Numbered from the stretch's first letter, positions 36,333 to 46,169 are shown. The stretch is 48,519 nucleotides of DNA from an uncultured Thermomicrobiales bacterium (GCA_902806345.1 CADCWF010000367.1:1-48519), one strand, 5' to 3'. Numbers and translations are program-made. Notes: generated by a model from the letters alone, not told the origin.

Positions 36333-37280
36333 ATGGCGATTGCCCAAGCGCGACCGCAGCGGCAATTTCGCGAAGCCGCCGCCGAGGGGGCGGGCCGGAA
36401 CAAGGCGGAGCCCCCGTCTACCCACCGGATGCTCATCTGGCCGGCGCTGATCTTCGCGATTGCCGTTACCCAGCTCCCCTTCCTGCTGACGATCTGGTAC
36501 AGCCTCCAGCGTTGGAACCTGAACCGACCCGAGCAGCGCGGCTTCGTCGGGCTGAGCAACTACACCACGCTCCTCACGCGGGACCCGTCGTTCCGCGAGG
36601 CGTTGGTCGTGACCCTGCTCTTCGTGGTCGCCGCGGTACTCGCGTCGCTGGTCTTGGGTCTCGCGTTCGCCGAGTTGCTCAACCACCGGTTCCCCGGCCG
36701 CGGCATCGTCCGGACGATGCTGATCACGCCGTTCCTGATCATGCCGGCGGTGGCCGCCCTGACCTGGAAGAACCAGATGCTGAACCCCAATTTTGGGGTC
36801 GTCGACTGGTTTCTGCAGACGGCGGTGCCGGGCGACTTTGCGCCGAACTGGTTGGGCGAGTTCCCGCAGGCGTCAGTCATCTTCGTCTACGTCTGGCGAT
36901 GGTCGCCGTTCATGATGCTAATCCTGCTGGCCGGCATGCAGTCGATCTCCGAGGAGGTCCGCGAGGCGGCCCGGGTCGACGGCGCCACCGCGTGGCAGGA
37001 GTTCAAGGACATCACCTTTCCCCACCTCTCGCGCTTCATCCAGCTCGGGGCGCTCTTGGGAACCGTGTTCATCGTCCAGGAGATCGATCCAATCTACATC
37101 CTGACCCGCGGCGGTCCCGGCAGCGTGACGACCACCCTCCCCTACCTGGTCTACGAAAAGGCGCGGGAAGCGTTCAACGTCGGCCAGGGCGCCGCCCTCG
37201 GCGTCATCGTCGTGATCCTGGCCAACATCGCGATCACCGCGCTGCTGCGGGTGATCGACCGCCTGCTGAAGGAGGCCTAG
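36333..37280 (+). CDS. ABC transporter permease, polyol type (SmoF/MalF-like)
   Basis: A 315-residue, about six-helix permease. The EAA loop reads EAARVDGATAWQEFKDITFPHL, the site that contacts the ATPase. The first helix is preceded by a polar tail, and the loop after it carries YSLQRWNLNRPEQRGFVGLSNY, typical of MalF-type subunits. The ATG at 36333 has GGGGGAG directly before it. A TTG at 36321 is possible but would overlap that ribosome site. It lies 89 bp after the binding-protein gene and two bases before the partner permease. Confidence 0.92.
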   Translation: MAIAQARPQRQFREAAAEGAGRNKAEPPSTHRMLIWPALIFAIAVTQLPFLLTIWYSLQRWNLNRPEQRGFVGLSNYTTLLTRDPSFREALVVTLLFVVAAVLASLVLGLAFAELLNHRFPGRGIVRTMLITPFLIMPAVAALTWKNQMLNPNFGVVDWFLQTAVPGDFAPNWLGEFPQASVIFVYVWRWSPFMMLILLAGMQSISEEVREAARVDGATAWQEFKDITFPHLSRFIQLGALLGTVFIVQEIDPIYILTRGGPGSVTTTLPYLVYEKAREAFNVGQGAALGVIVVILANIAITALLRVIDRLLKEA

Positions 37281-37282
37281 CC

Positions 37283-38173
37283 GTGGCGACTCTCGCCCGT
37301 CCGCGCGGCCGCCCCGCCCGCGCCGGTTTGTCCAAGGAGAACGCGCCCTGGTGGTGGGCGGCCATCGCCTGGGTCGTCGGTCTCATCTTCTTCTTCCCCG
37401 TGCTCTACATGGTGCTGACCGGCTTCAAGACAGAACCACAGGCGGTCGAGCTGCCGCCCAAGCTTATCTTCCAACCGACGCTCGTAAACTACGAGGCGGT
37501 CTTCGGTATCAACTTCTTGCCCTTCTTCGTAAACAGCGCCATCGCCTCGCTCGGCTCAACCTTTTTCGTCATGCTGCTCGCCATCCCCTGCGCCTACGGG
37601 TTGGCGATCAACCCGCCGAAGAACTGGAAGAACATTCTCTTTTTCTTCATCTCGACCCGGTTCCTGCCCCCCGCCGGGATCATCGTCCCGCTCTACATCC
37701 TGTTCAGCCCCGATGGCGACCCCCAGTTCCTCGGGTTCGGCCTCGACCTGCTGAACTCCATGCGCGGGCTCATCGTCCTCTACATCGCGATGAACTTGCC
37801 GATCGCGATCTGGATGCTGCGCTCCTTCTTCGAGGAGGTGCCACAGGACGTGATCGACGCTTCGCGCGTCGATGGCGCCGGGGTATGGCGGCAGATCACC
37901 CAGATCGTCCTGCCGATGGTGACACCCGGCATCGCCGCGACCGTCTTCCTCTCGATCATCTTCGCCTGGAACGAGTTCTTCTTCGCCTTCAACCTCGCCT
38001 CGGTCGGCAACTCCACCGTACCCATCTTCATGCTCCGCTTTGTCACCTCGGAAGGGCTCTTCTGGGCCAAGCTGGCCGCCTCCAGCACCATGGCCGTCCT
38101 CCCGATCGTGCTCCTCGGCTGGGTTGCCCAGCGGCAGCTCGTCCGCGGTCTGTCGATGGGAGCGGTCAAGTAG
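37283..38173 (+). CDS. ABC transporter permease, polyol type (SmoG/MalG-like)
   Basis: A 296-residue permease with six helices and the EAA loop (ASRVDGAGVWRQITQIVLPM). The GTG start has AAGGAGG seven bases upstream inside the end of the previous gene, so the two permeases are coupled. It forms the heterodimer partner of the preceding protein. No MalK/SmoK-type ATPase gene follows, so a shared ATPase encoded elsewhere must energise the importer. The C-terminal helix ends in the family-typical RGLSMGAVK. Confidence 0.92.
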   Translation: MATLARPRGRPARAGLSKENAPWWWAAIAWVVGLIFFFPVLYMVLTGFKTEPQAVELPPKLIFQPTLVNYEAVFGINFLPFFVNSAIASLGSTFFVMLLAIPCAYGLAINPPKNWKNILFFFISTRFLPPAGIIVPLYILFSPDGDPQFLGFGLDLLNSMRGLIVLYIAMNLPIAIWMLRSFFEEVPQDVIDASRVDGAGVWRQITQIVLPMVTPGIAATVFLSIIFAWNEFFFAFNLASVGNSTVPIFMLRFVTSEGLFWAKLAASSTMAVLPIVLLGWVAQRQLVRGLSMGAVK

Positions 38174-38233
38174 GCGTCGACGGCGCATCGCATGCGCCGC
38201 AACCGACCTACCCGATCGATCAGGAGATTCACC

Positions 38234-39244
38234 ATGCGCGCCGTCGTCGTCGACCAGCCCCATAGCGTCAAGGTGACCGAGATCGACGACCCGTCACCGG
38301 GCTGGAACGAGGTGGTGATCGAGGTCAAGGCCTGCGGCATCTGCGGCACCGACCTCCACATCATCCAGGACGAGTTCCCGATGGCCAGGTTCCCCTGCGT
38401 GCCGGGCCACGAGCTCGCCGGCGAGGTGATCGAGGTCGGGCCGGGCGTGACCAACGTCAGGATCGGCAGCCGCGTCGGCGTCGACCCCGCCCTGTCCTGC
38501 GGCGCCTGCTACTTCTGCCAGCGGGGGATGGGCAACCTTTGTGACTCGGTGGGGGGGCTGGGGACGACTTGGCGCGGCGGCTTCGCCGAAAGGGCGCTGG
38601 TCCCAGAGCGGGCGCTCTACCCCCTGCCCGACGGGATGTCGTTCGCGGCCGCCGCCCTGATCGAGCCGGTCGCCTGCGTCGTCCGCGGCTTCCACCGGCT
38701 GCAGCCGCTCGTCGGCGAAACGTACCTCGTCATCGGTGCAGGCCCGATGGGACTCCAGAACGCCCAGGTGGCCCGCTTCAACGGCGCGAGCCTGGTGGCG
38801 ATCGTGGACATCAATCCGGAACGCCGGGAGCGGGCCAGAGCGGACTTTGGGTTCGAGCACGTCGCCGCCTCGCTCGATGACCTCCGCGGGGTCGCCCCCC
38901 GCGGCTTCGACAACGTCATCGAGGCCACCGGCGTCACGAAAGTCGCCGAGATGGCGATCGACGCCGTCAAGCGCCGCGGCAAGCTGCTCCTCTTCGGCGT
39001 CTGCCCGCCCGGCGAGAAGGCGGCCTACGACGCCTTCAGGATCTACAACGAGGAGATCACGATCATGGGGACGATGGCCGTCCTCAACTCCTACGGCCCG
39101 GCCATCGACATCCTCGCCGCCGGCGCCGTCGACGCCGAGAAGATGGTCTCCCACACCTTCACCCTGGACCGCTTCGACGACGCCCTCAACATCGTCCGCA
39201 AGGGCGCCGGCATGAAGGTGCAGGTCGCCGGCCGCGGCGCCTGA
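38234..39244 (+). CDS. Zinc-dependent alcohol dehydrogenase, sorbitol/threonine dehydrogenase-like
   Basis: A 336-residue medium-chain dehydrogenase. The catalytic zinc is held by Cys37 (GICGTD) and His59-Glu60 (PGHELAGE). The structural-zinc Cys set is at 89, 92, 95 and 103. The Rossmann motif GAGPMG follows. Location just after the polyol importer suggests oxidation of the imported polyol, as for sorbitol or xylitol dehydrogenases, but threonine dehydrogenase-like members look alike. The ATG has AGGAG about seven bases upstream; 60 bp separate it from the permease gene. The cofactor (NAD or NADP) is not decided here. Confidence 0.9.
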   Translation: MRAVVVDQPHSVKVTEIDDPSPGWNEVVIEVKACGICGTDLHIIQDEFPMARFPCVPGHELAGEVIEVGPGVTNVRIGSRVGVDPALSCGACYFCQRGMGNLCDSVGGLGTTWRGGFAERALVPERALYPLPDGMSFAAAALIEPVACVVRGFHRLQPLVGETYLVIGAGPMGLQNAQVARFNGASLVAIVDINPERRERARADFGFEHVAASLDDLRGVAPRGFDNVIEATGVTKVAEMAIDAVKRRGKLLLFGVCPPGEKAAYDAFRIYNEEITIMGTMAVLNSYGPAIDILAAGAVDAEKMVSHTFTLDRFDDALNIVRKGAGMKVQVAGRGA

Positions 39245-39432
39245 AGGAGCCGGAGCCGCTTCGCCGTCACTCAAACTCGTACGCGGGACAGAATGGGCTC
39301 AGGTCCGGGCCCACGAGCGCAAGGGCGGAGCTCCCATCGCCGCGGCGTCGTTCGCACGGCCATTGCCCGAGTCAGGGAGTGAGGGTTCGCATCGCTGGGG
39401 GTGACGGTGGGGACCGTTGCCAACCGGTCTAT

Positions 39433-40224
39433 CTACGCGAACAGGAGCAACGCTCCCGCCAGGAACGGGATGAGCACGACCGCCCCCCGCAGGATCGACC
39501 GCGGCGCCCGCCGGGTGAACCGTGCGCCGAACCAGGCGCCCGTCGCCAACCCGATCGTCGTTCCCAGGAAATGGGCCGGCGAGACATCGCCGGCGCGCGC
39601 CAGCGCGGCCGACCCGGCCGCGCTGATAAAGACGAGCGTCAACATCGTCGTCCCGACCGCCTGCCGCAGCGGCAACCGCAGCACGGCCAGATAGCCCAAC
39701 TGGAGGAACGGCGCCATCCCGACGCCGAGGAATGCCGCCGCCGCCCCGCCGCTCATCCCGAGCCCGAGGGACGCGGCCCAGTCCCTTCCGGGCCGGGTCG
39801 TCTCGCCGGCCCACTCGGGGTCGAGGCCACCCGGCACCACCGCCGCCAGCCGGGTCCTGAGCCAAACCAGGGCGGCCAGGACCCAGAGACCCAATCCGGC
39901 CATCACCTGGAGCCGGGCCTCGGCCACCGCCTGCGAGTACTGCGCCCCGGCGACGGCGCCGACCGCCCCGGCCAGACCGACGACCGACCCAATCCGTGGC
40001 GCCACGTTCCCTTCGCGGAAATGGGAGACCGACCCGGAAATCGTTACCAGGCACATCGTCGCCAGCGCGGTGCCGATCGCCTGGTGGACCGGCAACCCGT
40101 AAACGCTGGTCAGGAGTGCGACGACTACCCCGGCACCACCGGCGCCGACGAACCCCAACAGGACTCCAACGGCGAACGTGACGACGGCGAGCGAGGCGAC
40201 CAACGGGAGCTCGGCTCCCGTCAC
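39433..40224 (-). CDS. TauE/SafE-family (sulfite exporter-like) membrane permease
   Basis: A 263-residue membrane protein with about eight helices in two halves, each with Gly/Ala-rich first helices and the repeat-type motif (GFVGAGGAGVVVALL and AAAFLGVGMAPFLQLGY), characteristic of TauE/SafE. Family members export sulfite or organosulfonates or move other anions, and the substrate is not known here. The GTG start overlaps the stop of the small membrane gene as GTGA, so the two are coupled. The region before it on the plus strand (39245-39432) holds no gene. Confidence 0.88.
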   Translation of the reverse strand: MTGAELPLVASLAVVTFAVGVLLGFVGAGGAGVVVALLTSVYGLPVHQAIGTALATMCLVTISGSVSHFREGNVAPRIGSVVGLAGAVGAVAGAQYSQAVAEARLQVMAGLGLWVLAALVWLRTRLAAVVPGGLDPEWAGETTRPGRDWAASLGLGMSGGAAAAFLGVGMAPFLQLGYLAVLRLPLRQAVGTTMLTLVFISAAGSAALARAGDVSPAHFLGTTIGLATGAWFGARFTRRAPRSILRGAVVLIPFLAGALLLFA

Positions 40225-40529
40225 TGCTCCCGCGACTCGCTCCGCTCTCGGATCACGTAGGACGGGGCGTCGATCGGGTCACCGCGGTCCAGCGGGACGG
40301 TCGGCACCGGGTCGGGTGTCCGGAGATCCTCGATCCGCTCCTTGGTCCGCCGCCAGAAGATGAACGCGATGATGAACGGCGTCAGCAGGGCGGCCACGAT
40401 CAGGAAGTTGACGACCGTGCCGATCACGCCATGGAACAGCCAGCCGAGCACCAGCCCGATCAGGATGCCGGCGATGAAGCCGTAGGCCGACCACTGCACC
40501 CGGTCGCGGCCTTGAGAGAGCAGACTCAT
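40221..40529 (-). CDS. Small two-helix membrane protein, function unknown
   Basis: A 102-residue protein with two hydrophobic helices (YGFIAGILIGLVLGWLF and VVNFLIVAALLTPFIIAFIFW), then a charged tail. I know no domain for it. The ATG at 40529 has GGAGGAGG about eight bases upstream; the frame is open further but without a better start. It is translationally coupled to the TauE/SafE gene, so it may be a partner of that permease. Confidence 0.75.
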   Translation of the reverse strand: MSLLSQGRDRVQWSAYGFIAGILIGLVLGWLFHGVIGTVVNFLIVAALLTPFIIAFIFWRRTKERIEDLRTPDPVPTVPLDRGDPIDAPSYVIRERSESREQ

Positions 40530-40675
40530 CGATCGCGCCTCCTCCTTGATCCGATGGACCCTCAAGTCACAGAGTAGCCCATCGTCGGACGGCGCGAACA
40601 ACGCGAGCGCCTGAATGCGGGTGTCGACCCGACGCGACTCCCTGCTGAGAGGCTGACGGACTGCTGCTTATCGGC

Positions 40676-41446
40676 CTACCACCAGCCATACGGTACGTTC
40701 CGCCGCGGATTCAGCGGCGGATAGCACCCGGCGTCGCGGAATCGGCGAGCCCGATCGAGGAGCGCGTCAATCTCGCCTTCATCGAGAAAGGACGCCAACG
40801 CCGGTCGGAGGTCGGGCGCTTCGGCGACCATCCGGTCGAGGTCGGCCCGGAGGTCGGGCGAGATCGGCTCTCCGACGTACTGCCAGAGGACCGTCCGCAG
40901 CTTGGGGAAGCGGTTGAACGTCAGCCCGTGGTCGATCCCCCAGATCTTGCCCCACCGGTCGCGCAGGCAGTGGCCGATCTTGCGGTCGGCGTTGTTCGTG
41001 ATGTGGTCGAACAGCACCACCCGCTCGATCTCGGGGTGGGTCGCGCCCCAGAACCGGGCGGTATCGTCCGGCTCGTCCGGCTCGACGTAGAGCTGGACGC
41101 TGCCGACCCCGTGGGGACCGTCCCGGACCAAGGTCGGCGGCACGATGTCCCAGCCAAGCCACCGGCTCAGCTCGTAGGCCGCCACTTCGCGCAGGTAGAG
41201 CGTCCCGTCCGGGAAGTCGTAGAGGGGAGCCTCGCCGGCCCGGGGCTTGTAGATCGCGAGCTGAGCCGGCGCGTCCGGCATCTCCAGCGCGACCGCGAAC
41301 GAGTAGTTCGAGCCCCACGGGATCAGCTTGGACCCCGCGATCTCGGCGCGGCGAAGCACCTCCAGCGTCTCCCCCTCAGGCAGGGGGGCGGGGGTGGTGC
41401 CGGCGGCATCGTCGTCGTCGCGGAGTTCGAGGAACAGGTTGGGCAT
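40676..41446 (-). CDS. SCO1664-family protein, atypical PI3/4-kinase-like fold
   Basis: A 256-residue protein that matches the SCO1664-type family in pattern: GSNYSFAV (45-52), the putative nucleotide-binding Lys67 in AIYKP, Glu91 in AAYELSRWLG, and the segment FDHITNNADRKIGH (about 146-159), followed by WGIDHGLTFN (169-178). The N-x-D-R and I-D-H-G elements resemble the catalytic and metal loops of the phosphatidylinositol 3/4-kinase and HipA-like fold, so ATP binding and possibly protein or small-molecule phosphorylation are likely. Its biological role is unknown. The ATG at 41446 has GGAGGGG about ten bases upstream. It stands alone between a small membrane gene and an FAH gene. Confidence 0.82.
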   Translation of the reverse strand: MPNLFLELRDDDDAAGTTPAPLPEGETLEVLRRAEIAGSKLIPWGSNYSFAVALEMPDAPAQLAIYKPRAGEAPLYDFPDGTLYLREVAAYELSRWLGWDIVPPTLVRDGPHGVGSVQLYVEPDEPDDTARFWGATHPEIERVVLFDHITNNADRKIGHCLRDRWGKIWGIDHGLTFNRFPKLRTVLWQYVGEPISPDLRADLDRMVAEAPDLRPALASFLDEGEIDALLDRARRFRDAGCYPPLNPRRNVPYGWW

Positions 41447-41661
41447 CGTGCGGCGGCCCCTCCGGGAGGCGGCAGGCCAGGTCGGGGCAATGGGTCGCCC
41501 GAGGGGCCATTTTAGCCGCTGCCTCCCGGTGAACGCCCATTGCACCCCGCGTCCGGGGTGGCACGCATCACCACCGAGACTCGCCGCTGGCTGCGTAGAA
41601 TGGTAGCGGTCGTGCGCGCGTCGCTCCGACGCGGCACCGCCGGGAGCGGGGAGGACGCGGG

Positions 41662-42435
41662 ATGCGGGTGGCGCGCTACGAACGGGTTGGCGGCGGGGCT
41701 GGCTGGGGCATCGTCGAGGACGACCGACTCTACTCCACCGCGGGTGTCCCGTGGGACCGAGAAGGGTTGCGCCGGACAGCGGAGGTCGGCCCGGTGGCGG
41801 AGGCCCGCCTCTTCGCCCCGGTGACCCCCGGCAAGATCGTCTGCGTCGGCCTCAACTACGTCGCCCACGTCACCGAGAACGACCCCACCCGCGTCGTTCC
41901 CGACGAACCGGTCCTCTTCATGAAGCCGCGCTCGGCGCTCGTCGGAACCGGCGACACGATCATGATCGCCAACCCCGAGCACCGCACCGACTACGAGGCG
42001 GAGCTGGCGATCGTCATCGGTACCGGGGGACGCAACATCGGTGAGGCCGATGCTTTGACCCACGTTTTCGGCTACACCTGCGCCAACGATGTCTCCGACC
42101 GAGTGCTCCAGAAGAAGGACGGCCAGTGGGTCCGGGCCAAGGGCTACGACACCTACTGCCCGGTCGGCCCCTGGATCGAGACCGACCTCGACGTCGCCGA
42201 CGTCCCCGTCCAGTCCCGCCTCAACGGCGAGGATCGGCAATCGCAGCGCACCTCGGCGATGATCTTCAAGCCCGCCTTCCTGATCGCCTTCATCAGCCGG
42301 GTGATGACCCTCCAGCCGGGCGACCTCATCCTCACCGGCACCCCCGAAGGCGTCGGCCCGCTCGCACCCGGCGACACCATCGAAGTCGAAGTCGGAGGCA
42401 TCGGCGTCCTCCGCAACCCCGTCGAGGCAGCCTGA
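41662..42435 (+). CDS. Fumarylacetoacetate hydrolase (FAH) family protein
   Basis: A 257-residue enzyme of the FAH superfamily, acting on 2-hydroxymuconate-like or acylpyruvate substrates. The metal ligands are Glu112, Glu114 and Asp143 in DYEAELAIVIG and CANDVSDR, and Lys160 is placed to activate the C-C bond. LILTGTPEGVGPL near the end is family-typical. Such proteins serve in aromatic catabolism or as oxaloacetate decarboxylase-like enzymes; no pathway genes lie beside it. The ATG has GGGGAGGA about nine bases upstream. Confidence 0.9.
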   Translation: MRVARYERVGGGAGWGIVEDDRLYSTAGVPWDREGLRRTAEVGPVAEARLFAPVTPGKIVCVGLNYVAHVTENDPTRVVPDEPVLFMKPRSALVGTGDTIMIANPEHRTDYEAELAIVIGTGGRNIGEADALTHVFGYTCANDVSDRVLQKKDGQWVRAKGYDTYCPVGPWIETDLDVADVPVQSRLNGEDRQSQRTSAMIFKPAFLIAFISRVMTLQPGDLILTGTPEGVGPLAPGDTIEVEVGGIGVLRNPVEAA

Positions 42436-42444
42436 AGAAACATC

Positions 42445-42485
42445 CCCTCCCCTCGTCTTTCCAGACATGGGGTCGGGGGAGAGGG
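42445..42485. terminator. Imperfect GC-rich hairpin between convergent genes
   Basis: A ten-bp stem with one mismatch and one G-U pair (42445-42454 with 42476-42485) lies after the FAH stop and before the end of the metallopeptidase gene. It belongs to the CCCCTCCCC-type hairpins seen at 2690 and 17631. There is no T-tract. Confidence 0.35.
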
Positions 42486-42525
42486 TTGGCTGGCCCGGGA
42501 AGGGAAGAACGGCGAGCGAAACGCT

Positions 42526-43629
42526 CTACCGCACCGGCGACAACCCCTCCACTTCGCAGCCGACGAAGCCCCCATCGTAGCCGTCCGAATAGGCGTTGAG
42601 CCGCTGCTCGCCGGTGCCGTGCGCCTGCGGGTCGAACGGACCGACCCCTTCGGGGTCGCCCAGGCGCTCGAAGATGAACGTGCTCGCCTCGGCCAAGTCG
42701 CGGAGGTCGAGGAATTCGCGGGCGTCCATGTCCCGGCTCCAGATACCCGCAAGGCAGTCGGCCTGGAGCTCCAACTCGAGGCTGTACACCTCGTTGATCG
42801 CCTGCGGGGCCTCTGTACGCTGAGTCCCGGAGACAGTCTGGACGTGATGGGCCCATTCGTGGCCGACGACGTAGGCGGCAGCGAAGTCGCCGTAACGTTG
42901 CTCGAGGTCCTCGAGAAACGGCTGGTCGAGGTAGACCGTGGCATCCGCCAGGCAGTAGAAGGCCCAGAACCCCGGCTGAGCCGGACCGCACCCGGTGTTC
43001 GCGGCCTGGCCGGCGCCGACCACCTGCACCCCCGGCGTCACGTAGCGGACCTGGGTGCCCTCGAAGGTGGTCGCGAAGAACGTGTCAAGGTCGTCTACGA
43101 CCAAGTCGAGGAGAGCCCCGATGTCGCCCGGCTGCTCCGAGGGCGGCGGTGGCGCGAACCGAGCGATGGCTTCGGCGACGAACGCACGGCTGTTGCCCAG
43201 GAACCATCGGTACTGACCGTCGACCGGCGCCAGATACATCAGCGACTGCAACGTATCCCGCTGCCCCTCTGCGTTCGTGAACTCCTGCTCGTACGGCACC
43301 TCGACCGCTTCGTACGTCTCGCCGTTCACCGGCCACGTGTAGGAAATCGCCCGAGGCTGCCCAACCCTCGCCTGGTCGGGTTGGGTAGCGCCGTAAACGC
43401 CCTCGAAGATGGCGAGCCCGACCGAGCGGGGCACCTCGTCGAGGACATCCGGGTGGAGATAGTCGAACAGCCCGTTGAAGTTCCCCTGGACCGCCAGGTC
43501 AAGGTAGGTCTGCGCCGCCTGTGACGCCCCGGCCACGTCGGGCTCGGTCTGTCGCGCCAATGCCAGCGGGGATACGAACCCGCCGGTGATGAGCATCAGA
43601 GCCAGCCCTATCGCGGCGATCATTCTCAA
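42526..43629 (-). CDS. Secreted neutral zinc metallopeptidase
   Basis: A 367-residue exported protein. A signal peptide (about residues 1-26) precedes a ~130-residue region of unknown fold. The C-terminal zinc peptidase domain has HEWAH (residues 257-261) and LELQADCLAG, which provides the third ligand, as in the YpfJ/zinc metallopeptidase family. Cys pairs (CGPAQPGFWAFYC and later C) could form disulfides. The TTG start has GGAGGAGG five bases upstream; the ATG two codons later is the alternative. Substrate unknown. It is followed downstream by the hairpin and the converging FAH gene. Confidence 0.87.
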   Translation of the reverse strand: MRMIAAIGLALMLITGGFVSPLALARQTEPDVAGASQAAQTYLDLAVQGNFNGLFDYLHPDVLDEVPRSVGLAIFEGVYGATQPDQARVGQPRAISYTWPVNGETYEAVEVPYEQEFTNAEGQRDTLQSLMYLAPVDGQYRWFLGNSRAFVAEAIARFAPPPPSEQPGDIGALLDLVVDDLDTFFATTFEGTQVRYVTPGVQVVGAGQAANTGCGPAQPGFWAFYCLADATVYLDQPFLEDLEQRYGDFAAAYVVGHEWAHHVQTVSGTQRTEAPQAINEVYSLELELQADCLAGIWSRDMDAREFLDLRDLAEASTFIFERLGDPEGVGPFDPQAHGTGEQRLNAYSDGYDGGFVGCEVEGLSPVR

Positions 43630-44066
43630 CTGTCCCTCCTCCGGTTAGCTCCGATACCCCGTTCGTCGTCCGTGAGTGCGATACGGACGACCGCCTCGAT
43701 CGGTCCACCGCCACGACACCTATCCGACCCGGATGGTCGTGAAGCAAGAGACATGCCCGGTCCCGCCGAAGGAAGTCTTGGCTCGCGACCACCATCGACA
43801 CGGGATCACTCCCTCGGAGCCCAGGGCTCTTGACGCTACTTGACTCGTAGGTAAGACATCCCCAATGCCAGAGGAAAGCCCAAGCCGATCCATCTCTCTC
43901 ATACGGAATCCGGCTGATGCGGGTGGACCCCGACGAACGCGGAAGCCCCCGGTGCTCGGATCCCCGAGTAAGGACGGGTTGGGGAGGGCACCTCCACGCC
44001 GCGAAGGCATGGTATCCACCCGATTCCGAATCAGCCACTTGCCGCTGGAAGACGACCGGCGCCGCG
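43630..44066. other. Intergenic region, 437 bp, no gene supported
   Basis: It lies between the metallopeptidase start and the end of the DUF255 gene, which reads the same way. Small perfect inverted repeats GAGCCC-A-GGGCTC and GATTC-C-GAATC are present. A plus-strand TTGACG (about 43830) lacks a good -10, and no promoter for the peptidase is clear. The open frames here lack coding character. Confidence 0.5.
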
Positions 44067-46169
44067 CTAGATCTCCTGCCAAACCAGCTCGTCGCCCCGC
44101 TCCAGCATCCCCGCCAGCGACGCCGCGTCGGTGACCGGGGTCAGGCAGGCGAACCGCTCGCAGACGTAGGCGGTCGGTCGCCCGTCGCGGGCCGGTCGGC
44201 CGTCAAGGAACGGCACCCGCGCCGCCAACGCCGCATCGACCGGGTCGGCGTGACCGACGAGCAGGTTGGGCCGGTAGGCTGCGAAGACCGCCGCCAGCAT
44301 CGCCTCCATCTCGGGCTCAGTGGCGTCCCCTGCCAGCGCCAGCTCGAGCGGCGCCGAGAGGTGGAAATCCAGCGCGACAAGGAATCGCCCGAAGCCGAGC
44401 GGTTGGTCGGCCATCGGCCGCGCCAGCGACGCCAGCACGCCTTCCGCCAACCCGGTCAGCCGCTCGTCGCCGGTCATCGCCCCGATCCGCAGCAGCACGT
44501 CGGCGGCGACGCTGTTGCCGGCCGGCGTCGCCCCGTCCTGGAGGTCGCGCGGCCGGGTCACCAGCGCCTCGGCGCTGGCCGCGGTATCGAAGAACCCGAC
44601 CCCGGCGGGATCGGCGAATTCGCCGACCATCGTCTCTGCGAGGTCCAACGCCTCCCGCAGCCACCGCCCGTCGAGCGTTGCCGCGTGGAGTACCAGCAGG
44701 CCGTCGATGACGTTGGCGTAGTCCTCGAGGAAGCCACCGATCTTGCCGACGCCATCCTTGATCGAGCGCAACAGCTTGCCGTCGCGTCGCATCTCGGTGA
44801 CCAGGAACTCGGCGTTGCGCTCGGCGACTCGCCGGAAATCGGGGCGCCCCAGCACCCGCGAGGCAAGCGCGAACGACCGCAGCATCATCCCGTTCCACGC
44901 CGCGATCGCCTTGTCGTCCCGCCCCGGCCAGACCCGGCGGGCCCGGGTGTCGTAGAGGAGCTTGCGGGCCTCGTCGATGGCTGCCTGGTCCAGGCCGAGG
45001 GAGGCCGCGAACGTGTCGCCCTCCCGCGCCACGTGCAGGATGGAGTGGCCCTCGAAGTTGCCGCCAGGACGAACCCCGTAGTAGGCGCCGATCGCCGTCG
45101 CCCGCTCCGCGCCAAGGATCTCCGCCAACTCCTCCGGGGTCCAGACGTAGAACTTGCCCTCCTCGCCCTCCGAGTCGGCGTCTTGCGTCGCGTAGAACCG
45201 CCCGTCCAGGCCGGTCATCTCCCGCGCCACGTAGTCGAGCGTTTCGCCGGCGACCCGCGCCCAACGCGGATCTCGGAACGCCTGGTACGCCTCCAGGTAG
45301 ACGAGCGCGAGTTGGGCGTTGTCGTAGAGCATCTTCTCGAAGTGGGGCACCAGCCAGATCGCGTCGACCGCGTAGCGGTGAAAGCCGCCGCCGACCTGGT
45401 CGTAGATGCCGCCGCGGGCCATCCGGTCGAGCGTCGTCTCGAGCATCGTCCGCGCTCGCGGGTCGCCCGACCGCCTCCAAATCCGGAGCAGCGCCAGGAA
45501 CGCCGACGCCTGGGGGAACTTCGGCGCACCGCCAAAACCCCCGTTGCGGTCGTCGAACGACTGGTGGAGGGCGGCCAGCGCCTGGTCGAAGATTTCGGTC
45601 CGAAGCGAACTCGGGTTCGGCGTCGCGCCGTTCGCGCGATCGAGGTAGTCCCGGATGCCCGCGGCGCTCTCCTCGACATCCTCCCGCCGCGTGGTGAACG
45701 TCCCGGAGACGGCTTCCAGCACCTTCGACCACGACGGCATCCCCATCCGGTCGTCGGGCGGGAAGTAGGTGCCTCCGTAGAACGGCACCCCTTCGGGCGT
45801 GAGGAACACGTTCAGGGGCCACCCGCCGTGCCCGGTCATCGCCTGCACGGCCGACATGTAGATGGAGTCCAGGTCCGGGCGTTCCTCCCGGTCGATCTTG
45901 ATGTTGACGAATAAGTCGTTCATCAGATCGGCCACGGCCGGGTCTTCGAACGACTCGTGCTCCATGACGTGGCACCAGTGGCAGGCGGAGTAGCCGATGC
46001 TGACGAGCATGGGCTTGTCCTCGCGTCGAGCACGCTCGAGCGCCTCGTCGCTCCACGGGTACCAGTCGACCGGGTTGTCCTTGTGCTGCAGCAGGTAGGG
46101 GCTGGTCTCGTCGGCCAGGCGGTTCGGCACGGGTCGCTCGCTTTCGTCTGTTCTCGGTGGGGCGGGCAT
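44067..46169 (-). CDS. Thioredoxin-domain protein, DUF255/YyaL (SPATA20) family
   Basis: A 700-residue protein of the family whose N-terminal thioredoxin-like domain is followed by a large alpha/alpha toroid. The signature begins [21 protein letters not shown] and includes SACHWCHVM with the redox-type pair Cys63 and Cys66. The remaining ~500 residues hold the six-hairpin toroid of glycosidase-like type ([12 protein letters not shown] in form). Function is not established; the human relative SPATA20 is equally unknown. The ATG at 46169 lies in the loop of an 8-bp GC-only hairpin, so the true start may be at or near that site. It is divergent from proC. Confidence 0.88.
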   Translation of the reverse strand: MPAPPRTDESERPVPNRLADETSPYLLQHKDNPVDWYPWSDEALERARREDKPMLVSIGYSACHWCHVMEHESFEDPAVADLMNDLFVNIKIDREERPDLDSIYMSAVQAMTGHGGWPLNVFLTPEGVPFYGGTYFPPDDRMGMPSWSKVLEAVSGTFTTRREDVEESAAGIRDYLDRANGATPNPSSLRTEIFDQALAALHQSFDDRNGGFGGAPKFPQASAFLALLRIWRRSGDPRARTMLETTLDRMARGGIYDQVGGGFHRYAVDAIWLVPHFEKMLYDNAQLALVYLEAYQAFRDPRWARVAGETLDYVAREMTGLDGRFYATQDADSEGEEGKFYVWTPEELAEILGAERATAIGAYYGVRPGGNFEGHSILHVAREGDTFAASLGLDQAAIDEARKLLYDTRARRVWPGRDDKAIAAWNGMMLRSFALASRVLGRPDFRRVAERNAEFLVTEMRRDGKLLRSIKDGVGKIGGFLEDYANVIDGLLVLHAATLDGRWLREALDLAETMVGEFADPAGVGFFDTAASAEALVTRPRDLQDGATPAGNSVAADVLLRIGAMTGDERLTGLAEGVLASLARPMADQPLGFGRFLVALDFHLSAPLELALAGDATEPEMEAMLAAVFAAYRPNLLVGHADPVDAALAARVPFLDGRPARDGRPTAYVCERFACLTPVTDAASLAGMLERGDELVWQEI

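Noticed and set aside
43499..44038. A 179-residue minus-strand frame upstream of the metallopeptidase
   Set aside because: No ribosome site, biased Ser/Arg content and overlap with the metallopeptidase signal peptide region.
43917..45914. A 665-residue plus-strand open frame
   Set aside because: Antisense to the DUF255 gene, whose signature is unambiguous.
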